8,039 bases of DNA from Clostridiales bacterium (GCA_024697655.1 JAILFI010000226.1:1-8039); one strand, 5' to 3'; shown: positions 1 to 6,638, counted from the stretch's first letter. Notes: generated by a model not told the origin, from the letters alone. Program-made: numbers and translations.

Positions 1-428
1 GCAAGTACGACCGCGCAGTCGTTGCCTGAAGCCAGAAGGAGCCCGTACAGAAGATCCCGGATCTTCACGTGCTCGTACTCATCGAGCGCGATATGGCTGG
101 AAGAGGGATCGATACCGTAGACCGCGTTCATGGATACTTCTGCGACAGTATCCAGATCCGCGTTTTCAAGAACGACGATCGCCGTCAGGATCTTTGTCGT
201 GCTGGCCGGATAGATCCGCTTATCCGCGTTCAGTTCATAAAGAAAGGAATTGGTATCCGTGCAGTAGACAGCTGCATACGGCGAGTACAACGAGATATCG
301 GATGGATCCGGTGTATCCGCTGAAACATCAGCCGTACCGGCACTCCAAAGGCAGATCGCTGTCAGCAGGAACGCAGTGATCGTGCGGAGAAGCCGTTTTT
401 CTGAGCCATTTTTAAGTCTGTCTGTCAC
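1..428 (-). CDS. D-alanyl-D-alanine carboxypeptidase (PBP5/peptidase S11 family), N-terminal part, cut by window edge
   Basis: This is a serine DD-peptidase that trims the terminal D-Ala from peptidoglycan stem peptides outside the membrane. The first 142 residues are visible; the 3' end lies beyond position 1. Residues 1-15 are polar and basic (KRLLR), followed by a hydrophobic signal segment at about 16-33 (TAFLLTAICLW). Mature sequence then follows with YAAVYCTDTNSFLYELNAD, typical of the start of the S11 domain. The catalytic SxxK motif is S76-T-T-K79 within YPASTTKILTA, and the SxN motif is S134-G-N136 within LLASGNDCAVVL. The third motif (KTG) would lie outside the window. The GTG start (426-428) is fixed by an in-frame TAA two codons upstream (432-434) and by a GAGG ribosome site 8 nt upstream. 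The gene is divergent from the ABC transporter operon and probably shares regulation with it. The family call is firm; the exact paralogue (dacA or dacF type) is not. Confidence 0.93.
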   Translation of the reverse strand, partial: MTDRLKNGSEKRLLRTITAFLLTAICLWSAGTADVSADTPDPSDISLYSPYAAVYCTDTNSFLYELNADKRIYPASTTKILTAIVVLENADLDTVAEVSMNAVYGIDPSSSHIALDEYEHVKIRDLLYGLLLASGNDCAVVL

Positions 429-436
429 TTTTTAAA

Positions 437-440
437 CCTC
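437..440 (-). promoter_or_regulatory. Ribosome binding site deciding the GTG start of the carboxypeptidase
   Basis: On the minus strand GAGG lies 8 nt before GTG at 426-428. No ATG lies between it and the coding sequence, and an in-frame TAA at 432-434 rules out a longer product. GTG is therefore the start. Confidence 0.7.
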
Positions 441-451
441 GGTCAAAAGAA

Positions 452-480
452 TAGCCAACTACAAAATTATACAGTATAAT
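452..480 (+). promoter_or_regulatory. Predicted sigma-A promoter for the ABC transporter operon
   Basis: The -35 box is TAGCCA (452-457, 4 of 6 consensus), the spacer is 17 bp, and the -10 box is a perfect TATAAT (475-480). Transcription would start near 487, giving a leader of about 60 nt before the ATPase start at 546. The -10 box is the right half of the palindrome at 466-480, so this promoter and the divergent one overlap almost completely. Confidence 0.62.
466..480. promoter_or_regulatory. Perfect 15-bp palindrome spanning both divergent -10 boxes (candidate operator)
   Basis: ATTATAC-A-GTATAAT is a perfect 7-bp inverted repeat around a single central base. Each arm contains the -10 TATAAT of one of the two divergent promoters. 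A dimeric repressor bound here would block both transcripts. Part of the symmetry follows from back-to-back TATAAT boxes, but the extra C/G pair and the one-base centre go beyond that. No regulator gene is in the window, so the binding protein is unknown. Confidence 0.45.
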
Positions 481-494
481 CACGGTAATGAAAA
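466..494 (-). promoter_or_regulatory. Predicted sigma-A promoter for the carboxypeptidase gene
   Basis: Minus-strand reading gives -35 TTTTCA (489-494, 4 of 6 consensus), a 17-bp spacer and a perfect -10 TATAAT (466-471). It lies about 37 bp upstream of the GTG start, leaving room for a short leader with the GAGG site. The -10 box is the left half of the palindrome at 466-480. The call rests on pattern alone. Confidence 0.6.
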
Positions 495-503
495 GCGATT
501 AAT

Positions 504-519
504 CCTGCCTTCAGGCAGG
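504..519 (+). other. Small perfect hairpin in the leader of the ABC transporter mRNA
   Basis: CCTGCC-TTCA-GGCAGG forms a 6-bp GC-rich stem with a four-base loop, or 7 bp with a two-base loop. It sits between the predicted transcription start (about 487) and the start codon at 546. A purine-rich stretch after it (526-534) is the likely ribosome site. No U-tract follows, so it is not an intrinsic terminator. It may stabilise the mRNA or tune translation; this is inference. Confidence 0.4.
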
Positions 520-545
520 CGGACCGGAAGGGAAGTGCCGGAAAG

Positions 546-1250
546 ATGTGTGCCTATATCACCTTTGACAATGTCTGCAAATACTACGGCAGTGAACCGC
601 AGCGCATCACTGCGCTCGATCATATGACTTTTGAAGTGGAGCAGGGGGAGTTCTGTGTGATCGTCGGACCAAGCGGTGCCGGCAAGACCACCTTGCTCAA
701 CATTCTCGGCGGTATGGATATAGCTGACGAAGGGCAGGTCATATTGGACGGACGCCACATCGAATCGCTCGGCGAACATGCCCTGACATCCTACAGACGG
801 TACGACGTGGGGTTTGTTTTCCAGTTCTATAATCTGGTTCAGAATCTGACGGCTCTGGAGAACGTCGAACTTGCTTCTGAGATCTGTAAAGACCCGGTCG
901 GCGCGGAGGAAGTACTGACCAGCGTCGGACTTGCGGACCGCATGGACAACTTCCCCGCTCAGCTTTCGGGCGGCGAACAGCAGCGTGTCGCCATCGCGCG
1001 CGCGGTCGCGAAGAACCCGAAGATCCTGCTCTGTGATGAACCGACCGGCGCACTCGACTATAACACCGGCAAAGCGATTCTGCGGCTTCTTTATGACCTC
1101 TGCAGGAATACCGGCAAGACGGTCGTCGTGATCACCCATAATTCGGCACTGAAAGCAATGGCTGACCGGGTCATCATGATCAAAAACGGACAGGCTGTCA
1201 AACAGCAGATCAACGCAACGCCGGCACCGATCGAAAGCATCGAATGGTAG
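546..1250 (+). CDS. ABC transporter ATP-binding protein, MacB/LolD/FtsE type
   Basis: This is the cytoplasmic nucleotide-binding subunit that powers the FtsX-like permease encoded directly downstream. All ABC motifs are present and intact in its 234 residues: Walker [10 protein letters not shown] (41-49), Q-loop Q93 in FVFQFYNL, signature LSGGEQQR (140-147), Walker B ILLCDE (160-165) with catalytic E165, D-loop GALD (168-171) and H-loop H198 in VVITHN. The length and the [16 protein letters not shown] stretch are typical of the MacB/LolD/YknY group, which pairs with mechanotransmitting FtsX-fold permeases. ATG 546 is chosen because the family N-terminus ([11 protein letters not shown]) begins right after it. 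The ribosome site is not ideal: GGAAGGGA at 526-533 is about 12 nt away. The stop lies 41 nt before the permease start, so the two genes form an operon. The substrate is unknown. Confidence 0.95.
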   Translation: MCAYITFDNVCKYYGSEPQRITALDHMTFEVEQGEFCVIVGPSGAGKTTLLNILGGMDIADEGQVILDGRHIESLGEHALTSYRRYDVGFVFQFYNLVQNLTALENVELASEICKDPVGAEEVLTSVGLADRMDNFPAQLSGGEQQRVAIARAVAKNPKILLCDEPTGALDYNTGKAILRLLYDLCRNTGKTVVVITHNSALKAMADRVIMIKNGQAVKQQINATPAPIESIEW

Positions 1251-1291
1251 TACGCGGACAGACTGAGACCTGATAGAAACGGCGGACGGCA

Positions 1292-4200
1292 ATGAAAGGC
1301 GGCAGGACTTACAGCAGAATGATGCGGCGGAGCGTTCGGGGGACGGTTTCCAGATTCCTCGCCATTCTTTGTATTGTTGCGCTCGGAACAGGTTTTCTCT
1401 GCGGACTGTTGTCGTCCGAACCGGATATGAAGACCGGCGCGGATCAGTATTTTGATGAGCAGAACGCGATGGATTTCCTGATTCAGGGAACACTCGGCCT
1501 GACTGAAGAAGATGTGACCGCCCTGGAGCAGGAACCGTATATCGAGCGGGCAGCAGGCAAATACTCCTTGGATATGCTGATGCGCAGTTCAGTTGACGAA
1601 AGCTACGTTACGCGGGTCATCGGGGAGGATTTCAATGATGAGAAAGCGGTCAGCCGTGTTCAGCTGATCGAGGGAAGACTGCCGGCCGCCGCGGATGAGT
1701 GTGTGATCGAAGTGCCAAATCAGTATGCGTACGTGATCCCTGTCGGTGAAGTCTTTACCATCGACCCGCAGAACAAAGGGGTCGAGGAACTGCATGAATC
1801 GCTCCGTAAGGATGCGTTCAAGGTCGTCGGTATTGTCCGCACACCACAGTTCATGCACATGATGGGGGATACGTCCAGCGTCGGTGACGGGACGATGGTC
1901 ATGGCCATGTACGTGCCGGAGAATTGCTTTGATCTGGACCACTATACAGCGATCTATGCGACCGTTACAGGCGGAAAAGAACTGCAGACCTACAGCGATG
2001 CCTATCGTTCTTTGATCGGGGATGTGACGGACAGACTCAAACCGTTCGGGGAACAGCGCGCTGCGATGCGCACGGAGCAGATCCGCAGTGACGCGCGGAA
2101 AGAATACGACGACGCACGCGAAGAGTTCGAGAAAGAAAAAGCAGATGCCTATGCGCAGCTTGACGATGCCAAAGCAGCAATCGCCGACGGACGGACAAAA
2201 CTGGAAGACGGCAGGCAGCAGCTCGAAGAAGGCCGGTCACAACTGGCGGAAGCAAAGGCAAAGATCGCAGACGGCAGGAACCGGCTGACGGAAGGAAAAG
2301 CGCAGCTGGCGGACGGACAGGCGCAGATCGATGAGGCGCGGCGTCAGATCGGGACGCAGAAACATAAGATCGAAGAAGGAACGTCGCAGATCCGTGACGG
2401 AAGAGAACAAATCGCAGATGGCCGCACACAGATCCGGGATGCCCGCAAACAGATCGCGGACGGCCGCAGTCAGCTGACCAATGCGGCGGCAGCGTTGGAT
2501 GAACAGGAAACAGCGTTGCAGGAACAGGAAGCGCAGCTGGCGCAGATCGCTGATACGGTCGAACAACTGCGTGCTGCGCAGGCTGCCGGGTACCCGCTGA
2601 CCGAAGAACAGACCGCCATGATCGCTGCTTACGACGACGGGATGGCAAAGGCTGCGGCAGCGAGACAGCAGATCGAGCAGGGCAGAGAGCAGCTCGCAGC
2701 GGAAGAGCAGGCTCTCGACAAGGCAGCTGCAGCGTTGGATGAGCAGGAAGCGCAGATGAATGCTGCCGAGCAGGAACTGAACGCCAAAGAACAGGAACTG
2801 CAAAACGGTGCCGCCGAAATCACCGCAGCGGAGAACGAACTCAACAGCAGACAGAACGAACTGAATGCTTCCCGTGAGCTGCTCGGCCGCGAAGAAAACG
2901 AATTGAACACCGGTGAACAGGAACTGATCAGCGGAGAAGCGGAACTCGAAGAAAACGCGCGTCTGCTCGAAGAAAACGGAGCCGCCCTGGACGAAGCAGA
3001 GAAAGAATACCTTGAAGCGAAGGCCGAGGCGGAGGAAAAACTGGCGGACGGAGAGAAGGAACTGACGGATGCGCTTGAACAAATCAATAAGATCAAAGAC
3101 GGCAAGTGGATCATCCGCGACCGCAGCGACAACATCGGCATGTCGGAATACGACAGCGACAGCGCAAAGATCGGCGCGATCGCCAAGATCTTTCCGGTGT
3201 TCTTCTTTATCATCGCTGCCCTTGTTGCACTGACGACCCTGACCCGCATGGTCGAGGAGGAACGCGGCCGTATCGGGACCTTGAAATCGCTGGGATACTC
3301 CAACGGCGCTATCCTGCGGTACTATCTCCTTTACGGTTTTGCCGCATCAGCTGCCGGCTGTCTGATCGGGATCCCGGCAGGGTGCATCTTCTTTCCGAAA
3401 GTCATCAGCAATGCCTATACGATGATGTACGTGCTGCCGCCCATCGATACCCCGGTGCTCCCCGGTGTTGCGATTCCTGTAGCAGCAGGGCTGACCGGAA
3501 TGATCCTTCTGGCGACCTGGCTGTCGTGCAGGGATATGCTGCGCGAAAAACCGGCAGCACTGCTTCTGCCGAAAGCTCCAAAGGTAGGCAAACGGATCCT
3601 GCTGGAACGGATCGGTCCGCTGTGGCGCAGACTGCCGTTCAGCCGCAAGGTCACATTGCGCAATATCTTCCGTTATAAAAAGAGATTCCTGATGACCATC
3701 ATCGGTGTTGCCGGCTGCTTTGCGCTACTGCTCGCGGGCTTCGGCATACGCGACAGCATCGGCAACCTTGTCTTACTGCAGTACGGAGAAGTCACGCATT
3801 ACGACTATGCGGCAGAGATCGATCAGCCGGAGGATGTGCAAAAGGACGAAACGCTGGCGGCCATCCTTGCGGATGCCTCCCTGACAGAAAAATGGTGCGC
3901 CTTCAGTGAATCACCCGTCACGATCCGGGCAAACGGAAAAAAAGAAGAGAGCACATTCCGGATCCCGCAGGACCCGGATGCACTCGAGGATTACATCACA
4001 CTCCGTGAGCGGACCGGACATACACCGATCCCGTATGAAAAAGGGAGCGTCATTCTGACCGAAAAGTCTGCGGAACGCCTCGGCGTCAGACCGGGGGATA
4101 CCCTGCAGCTGACAACAGATGACGGGACAGAACAGGAAGTCGTTCTGACTGCCGTCTGCGAGAACTATATCGGGTCATTTGTTTACATGTACACCGAAGA

Positions 4201-4771
4201 CTACGAATCGTTATTTGATGAATCGCCGTCCTACACGACCCTTTACATCCGCGCAGGGAAGAAGGGGCAGGACGGCGCAGCAGCGGAAGCGCTTCTTAAA
4301 AGCGACCAAGTTCTGTATATCGTCGATACGCAGGTCGTCAGCGACAACTTCGAGGAATCCGTCAAGAGCATCGATTATATTATCCTTGTCCTGATCGTGG
4401 CCTCTGCCGCCCTGGCGATCATCGTCCTGTACAATCTGACGAACGTCAACATCTGCGAACGGCGCAAAGAACTGGCAACGATCCGTGTTCTCGGCTTTTA
4501 CCGTCCCGAAGTATCCGCCTACATCTTCAGAGAGGTGGATATCCTGGCTGTCATCGGTATTCTGGTCGGTATGCCTGTCGGCATCTGGCTGCATCACTAT
4601 ATCATCATTACGGTGGAGGTCGCCGCCGCCATGTTCGGCAGAACGATCCACTGGCAGAGTTATCTGATCGCGGCAGGGTTCACCATCCTGTTCACGCTGC
4701 TCGTCAATTTGATCATGCGTCCGCAGATACGGAAGATCGATATGGTCGAATCGATGAAAGCTGTCGACTGA
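1292..4771 (+). CDS. FtsX/MacB-like ABC permease with long extracellular coiled-coil hairpin
   Basis: This is the membrane partner of the preceding ATPase, 1159 residues long, and reads as two fused FtsX modules. TM1 is at about 22-40, followed by a MacB-like extracellular domain (about 41-258). A coiled coil at about 259-602 is inserted before TM2 (about 633-651), TM3 (680-702) and TM4 (724-744). The second module has TM5 (800-818), a smaller extracellular domain (about 822-1023), TM6 (1029-1047), TM7 (1084-1104) and TM8 (1123-1142). Each module carries the FtsX signature after its second helix: MVEEERGRIGTLKSLGYS (653-670) and ERRKELATIRVLGF (1056-1069). A single polypeptide thus supplies both halves that MacB or LolCE provide as a dimer. 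The coiled coil consists of xxxLxxG-type heptads (IADGRTK, LEDGRQQ, LEEGRSQ and so on). Met 10 (position 1319) is an alternative start because the Shine-Dalgarno before 1292 is weak. A role in cell-wall remodelling or export is plausible but unproven. Confidence 0.92.
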   Translation: MKGGRTYSRMMRRSVRGTVSRFLAILCIVALGTGFLCGLLSSEPDMKTGADQYFDEQNAMDFLIQGTLGLTEEDVTALEQEPYIERAAGKYSLDMLMRSSVDESYVTRVIGEDFNDEKAVSRVQLIEGRLPAAADECVIEVPNQYAYVIPVGEVFTIDPQNKGVEELHESLRKDAFKVVGIVRTPQFMHMMGDTSSVGDGTMVMAMYVPENCFDLDHYTAIYATVTGGKELQTYSDAYRSLIGDVTDRLKPFGEQRAAMRTEQIRSDARKEYDDAREEFEKEKADAYAQLDDAKAAIADGRTKLEDGRQQLEEGRSQLAEAKAKIADGRNRLTEGKAQLADGQAQIDEARRQIGTQKHKIEEGTSQIRDGREQIADGRTQIRDARKQIADGRSQLTNAAAALDEQETALQEQEAQLAQIADTVEQLRAAQAAGYPLTEEQTAMIAAYDDGMAKAAAARQQIEQGREQLAAEEQALDKAAAALDEQEAQMNAAEQELNAKEQELQNGAAEITAAENELNSRQNELNASRELLGREENELNTGEQELISGEAELEENARLLEENGAALDEAEKEYLEAKAEAEEKLADGEKELTDALEQINKIKDGKWIIRDRSDNIGMSEYDSDSAKIGAIAKIFPVFFFIIAALVALTTLTRMVEEERGRIGTLKSLGYSNGAILRYYLLYGFAASAAGCLIGIPAGCIFFPKVISNAYTMMYVLPPIDTPVLPGVAIPVAAGLTGMILLATWLSCRDMLREKPAALLLPKAPKVGKRILLERIGPLWRRLPFSRKVTLRNIFRYKKRFLMTIIGVAGCFALLLAGFGIRDSIGNLVLLQYGEVTHYDYAAEIDQPEDVQKDETLAAILADASLTEKWCAFSESPVTIRANGKKEESTFRIPQDPDALEDYITLRERTGHTPIPYEKGSVILTEKSAERLGVRPGDTLQLTTDDGTEQEVVLTAVCENYIGSFVYMYTEDYESLFDESPSYTTLYIRAGKKGQDGAAAEALLKSDQVLYIVDTQVVSDNFEESVKSIDYIILVLIVASAALAIIVLYNLTNVNICERRKELATIRVLGFYRPEVSAYIFREVDILAVIGILVGMPVGIWLHHYIIITVEVAAAMFGRTIHWQSYLIAAGFTILFTLLVNLIMRPQIRKIDMVESMKAVD
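2180..3007 (+). repeat. Heptad-repeat array coding the permease coiled coil
   Basis: Residues 297-429 form 19 back-to-back seven-residue units with I, L or V at the first position, many following [IL]xDGRxQ. After a linker (430-460), residues 461-572 form 16 more units, mostly Lxxxxxx with Glu, Gln and Asn. At DNA level the clearest local duplication is the 42-bp pair 2390-2431 and 2432-2473, which codes 14-residue units identical at 11 positions. A 21-bp segment at 2489-2509 recurs at 2729-2749 with one mismatch and codes AALDEQE in both arms. The pattern matches the xxxLxxG heptads known from YhgE/Pip-type surface proteins. It indicates growth by repeat duplication. Confidence 0.85.
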
Positions 4772-4785
4772 CACCTTCATAATAG

Positions 4786-4817
4786 AAAAAGAGCATCCTC
4801 AGACAGGATGCTCTTTT
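4786..4817. terminator. Bidirectional intrinsic terminator between convergent genes
   Basis: A 13-bp perfect stem (4787-4799 with 4805-4817; core GAGCATCCT/AGGATGCTC) closes a five-base CAGAC loop. The A/T ends give a U-tract in either direction: TTTT on the plus strand (4814-4817) and five Ts on the minus strand (4786-4790). It sits 15 nt after the permease stop and 21 nt after the stop of the convergent UPF0210 gene, so it can end both transcripts. Confidence 0.9.
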
Positions 4818-4838
4818 GCGTTCTGCTTATTTCGCGGA

Positions 4839-6197
4839 TCAGTTTTTCAGGCTCTGCATCGGGGCGGGGATCCTGCCGCCGCGAGCGATCATCTTGGCGG
4901 GAGAGAGTGTTGAAAGCTGCATGACCGGGCCTCTGCCGAGCAGACCGCCGAAATCGAGTTCTTCGCCTTCCTTCAGACCAATGGCCGGGATGACGCGTAC
5001 TGCCGTTGTCTTGCTGTTGACCATGCCGATCGCCGCTTCGTCAGCGATCAGAGCGGAGATCACTTCCGCAGGTGTGTCGCCGGGAATGACGATCATATCC
5101 AGACCTACCGAGCAGACCGCTGTCATGGCCTCTAATTTCTCGATAGAGAGACTTTTTGCCCGCGCTGCATCGATCATGCCCTGATCCTCTGTAACAGGGA
5201 TGAAAGCGCCGGAAAGACCGCCGACCTGGCCGGAGGCCATCACGCCGCCTTTTTTGACGGCGTCGTTGAGCATCGCGAGCGCTGCCGTCGTTCCGCAGCT
5301 GCCGCATTGCTCAAGTCCGATTTCTTCCAGGATATGCGCAACGCTGTCGCCGATCGCCGGAGTAGGCGCAAGAGAGAGATCGATGATCCCGAAGGGGACA
5401 CCGAGCATCTTCGCTGCTTCGGAACCGACGAGCTGTCCCATGCGCGTGATCTTGAACGCTGTCTTCTTGATCTTATCAGCAACCATAAGAAGGTCTGCTT
5501 TATCATCCATTTTCGCAAGCGCGGCACGGACAACACCGGGGCCGGAGACACCGACGTTGATGATGCAGTCCGGCTCGCCGGGACCGTGGAAGGCACCCGC
5601 CATAAACGGGTTATCCTCCGGTGCATTGCAGAACACCACCAGTTTGGCGGCGCCGATGCATTGCCGGTCTTTTGTCATTTCCGCGGTCCTGCGCACGACT
5701 TTACCCATCATGGCGACCGCGTCCATATTGATGCCGGCTTTCGTGCTGCCGACATTGACAGAAGAACAGACATAGTCCGTCTTCGCCAGTGCTTCCGGAA
5801 TAGAAGCGATCAGTTCTTTGTCACCTGCGGAAAAACCTTTCTGCACAAGGGCGGAATAACCGCCGATGAAATTGACGCCAATGGCCTTGGCCGCTCTGTC
5901 AAGTGTGACAGCGTACTTCACAGGATCGCCGCCGGAAGAGGCGAGCAGCATCGCGATCGGTGTCACAGACACGCGCTTGTTGACGATGGGGATGCCGTAT
6001 TTCTTCTCGATCCGTTCACCGGTCGCGACAAGATTACCGGCGAGACGAAGGATCTTGTCATAGATCTTTTCGCAGGAACGGTCGATGTCGCTATCCGCAC
6101 AATCGAGCAGGGAGATCCCCATAGTGATCGTACGGATATCGAGATTTTCATCCTCGATCATCGATATGGTCTCTAAAATATCAGATACGTTGAGCAT
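4839..6197 (-). CDS. UPF0210/DUF711 'PFL family' protein, function unknown
   Basis: The 452-residue product has the usual length of the UPF0210 (DUF711) family. These are cytosolic proteins related in fold to pyruvate formate-lyase and anaerobic ribonucleotide reductase barrels. Family stretches visible are [14 protein letters not shown] (20-33), [13 protein letters not shown] (68-80), CGSCGTT (298-304), [19 protein letters not shown] (317-335) and GRGPVMQLS (421-429). I see no C-terminal glycyl-radical motif of the RVxGY type, so a radical enzyme mechanism is not supported. The paired cysteines in CGSCG could bind a ligand or metal, which is inference. ATG 6195-6197 is preceded by GGAGA (6203-6207) with 5-nt spacing. 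The gene lies 50 nt downstream of the ACT-domain gene and is very likely co-transcribed with it, an arrangement known in many Gram-positive genomes (UPF0237-UPF0210). The biochemical role is not known to me. Confidence 0.93.
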   Translation of the reverse strand: MLNVSDILETISMIEDENLDIRTITMGISLLDCADSDIDRSCEKIYDKILRLAGNLVATGERIEKKYGIPIVNKRVSVTPIAMLLASSGGDPVKYAVTLDRAAKAIGVNFIGGYSALVQKGFSAGDKELIASIPEALAKTDYVCSSVNVGSTKAGINMDAVAMMGKVVRRTAEMTKDRQCIGAAKLVVFCNAPEDNPFMAGAFHGPGEPDCIINVGVSGPGVVRAALAKMDDKADLLMVADKIKKTAFKITRMGQLVGSEAAKMLGVPFGIIDLSLAPTPAIGDSVAHILEEIGLEQCGSCGTTAALAMLNDAVKKGGVMASGQVGGLSGAFIPVTEDQGMIDAARAKSLSIEKLEAMTAVCSVGLDMIVIPGDTPAEVISALIADEAAIGMVNSKTTAVRVIPAIGLKEGEELDFGGLLGRGPVMQLSTLSPAKMIARGGRIPAPMQSLKN

Positions 6198-6247
6198 AGT
6201 GTTCTCCGTTCAAATAGCTGAAATGTAAGCTTACTGGGTATTCTTCT

Positions 6248-6511
6248 TTACACATGATGCATGCTCGTAAAGATATCTTCGTGCATGACGTGGATCTGCA
6301 TGCCTTCCGCATTCTTTCTGAGCGCGGTCTGCAGTTCGTCGATGCTCCAGGATACCGCTGACAGATCGACCAGCATGATCATGGCAAAATAACCTTCCAG
6401 AACGGATTGGGTGACTTCCAGGATATTGGCGTTGGCTTCCGCGGCGACATTGCTGACCTTTGCCATGATGCCGACCATATCCTTGCCGACGACGGTGATG
6501 ATGGCTTTCAT
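6248..6511 (-). CDS. ACT domain protein, UPF0237 family
   Basis: This 87-residue stand-alone ACT domain has the expected beta-alpha-beta-beta-alpha-beta layout. MKAIITVVGKDMVGIMAKVSNVAAEANANILEV forms the first strand and helix; V7-V8-G9 and the ligand-loop glycine G14 (DMVGIMAKV) match the usual ACT binding turn, and N28-I29-L30 leads into strand 2. ACT domains usually bind an amino acid at a dimer interface and regulate a partner. Here the natural partner is the UPF0210 protein encoded immediately downstream. The start at 6509-6511 is firm: a strong GGAGG (6518-6522) lies 6 nt upstream. The gene is first in its operon, behind a near-consensus promoter (6550-6578). The ligand is not predictable from the sequence, although the TrpB-like gene upstream makes an aromatic amino acid or serine a fair guess. 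Confidence 0.92.
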   Translation of the reverse strand: MKAIITVVGKDMVGIMAKVSNVAAEANANILEVTQSVLEGYFAMIMLVDLSAVSWSIDELQTALRKNAEGMQIHVMHEDIFTSMHHV

Positions 6512-6549
6512 TATTATCCTCCAGATGTATTCAGAATAGCTTGCTCATT

Positions 6550-6578
6550 ATTATATATGGCAAAACAGGCTGTGACAA
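6550..6578 (-). promoter_or_regulatory. Strong predicted sigma-A promoter for the ACT-UPF0210 operon
   Basis: On the minus strand the -35 box is TTGTCA (6573-6578, 5 of 6 consensus), the spacer is exactly 17 bp and the -10 box is TATAAT (6550-6555). The start of transcription should fall near 6543, giving a leader of about 30 nt that contains the GGAGG site. It is the best promoter match in the window. Confidence 0.75.
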
Positions 6579-6583
6579 TCACA
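6571..6583. promoter_or_regulatory. Inverted repeat TGTGA-N3-TCACA over the -35 box (candidate operator)
   Basis: TGTGA-CAA-TCACA is a perfect 5-bp inverted repeat with a three-base centre, and it contains the whole -35 hexamer of the ACT-UPF0210 promoter. A protein bound here would compete with RNA polymerase. The half-sites resemble those of CRP/FNR-type and Rex sites, but the spacing (3 bp) fits neither, so the regulator is unknown. Chance occurrence of a 5-bp repeat is possible. Confidence 0.35.
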
Positions 6584-6591
6584 GACGAATG

Positions 6592-6638
6592 AAAAGAGGG
6601 CGCTGCCGCCGTCTTTTCAGAACTTTGGAAACGCCCCC
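6592..6638 (-). terminator. Candidate intrinsic terminator after the TrpB-like gene
   Basis: In minus-strand RNA, GGGGGCG (6632-6638) pairs with CGCCCUC (6596-6602) in a 7-bp stem with one G-U pair, followed directly by UUUU (6592-6595). The 29-nt loop is long but can form an inner TTTC/GAAA pairing. It lies 38 nt after the stop codon and just upstream of the next promoter, the expected place for a terminator. The long loop keeps confidence moderate. Confidence 0.5.

Noticed and set aside
69..379. Short plus-strand open frames at the left edge
   Set aside because: They are antisense to the carboxypeptidase, whose SxxK and SGN motifs, signal segment and start are clear.
504..519. Hairpin as an attenuator/terminator
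   Set aside because: No run of U follows the stem; the next bases are GC-rich.
480..1493. Minus-strand open frame of 337 codons opposite the ABC ATPase gene
   Set aside because: It is antisense to a gene with every ABC motif intact. Its product is rich in Arg, Ser and Asp with no recognisable domain, and it is explained by the codon use of the real gene.
2180..3007. CRISPR-like or minisatellite array
   Set aside because: The repeats are short, degenerate and in frame with heptads of a coiled coil. There are no constant repeats with unique spacers.
2037..3303. Three overlapping minus-strand open frames (203, 281 and 224 codons) opposite the coiled coil
   Set aside because: Low-complexity Ser, Phe, Leu and Arg sequences are the mirror of the heptad repeats. 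Overlapping frames in the same place show that they are composition artefacts.
5307..6176. Plus-strand open frame of 289 codons opposite the UPF0210 gene
   Set aside because: It is rich in His, Asp and Arg without a domain and lies wholly antisense to a well-recognised gene with a good ribosome site.
6225..6234. 10-bp palindrome GTAAGCTTAC between the ACT and UPF0210 genes
   Set aside because: It is short, AT-rich, lacks a U-tract and lies inside an operon. A palindrome of this length can easily occur by chance.
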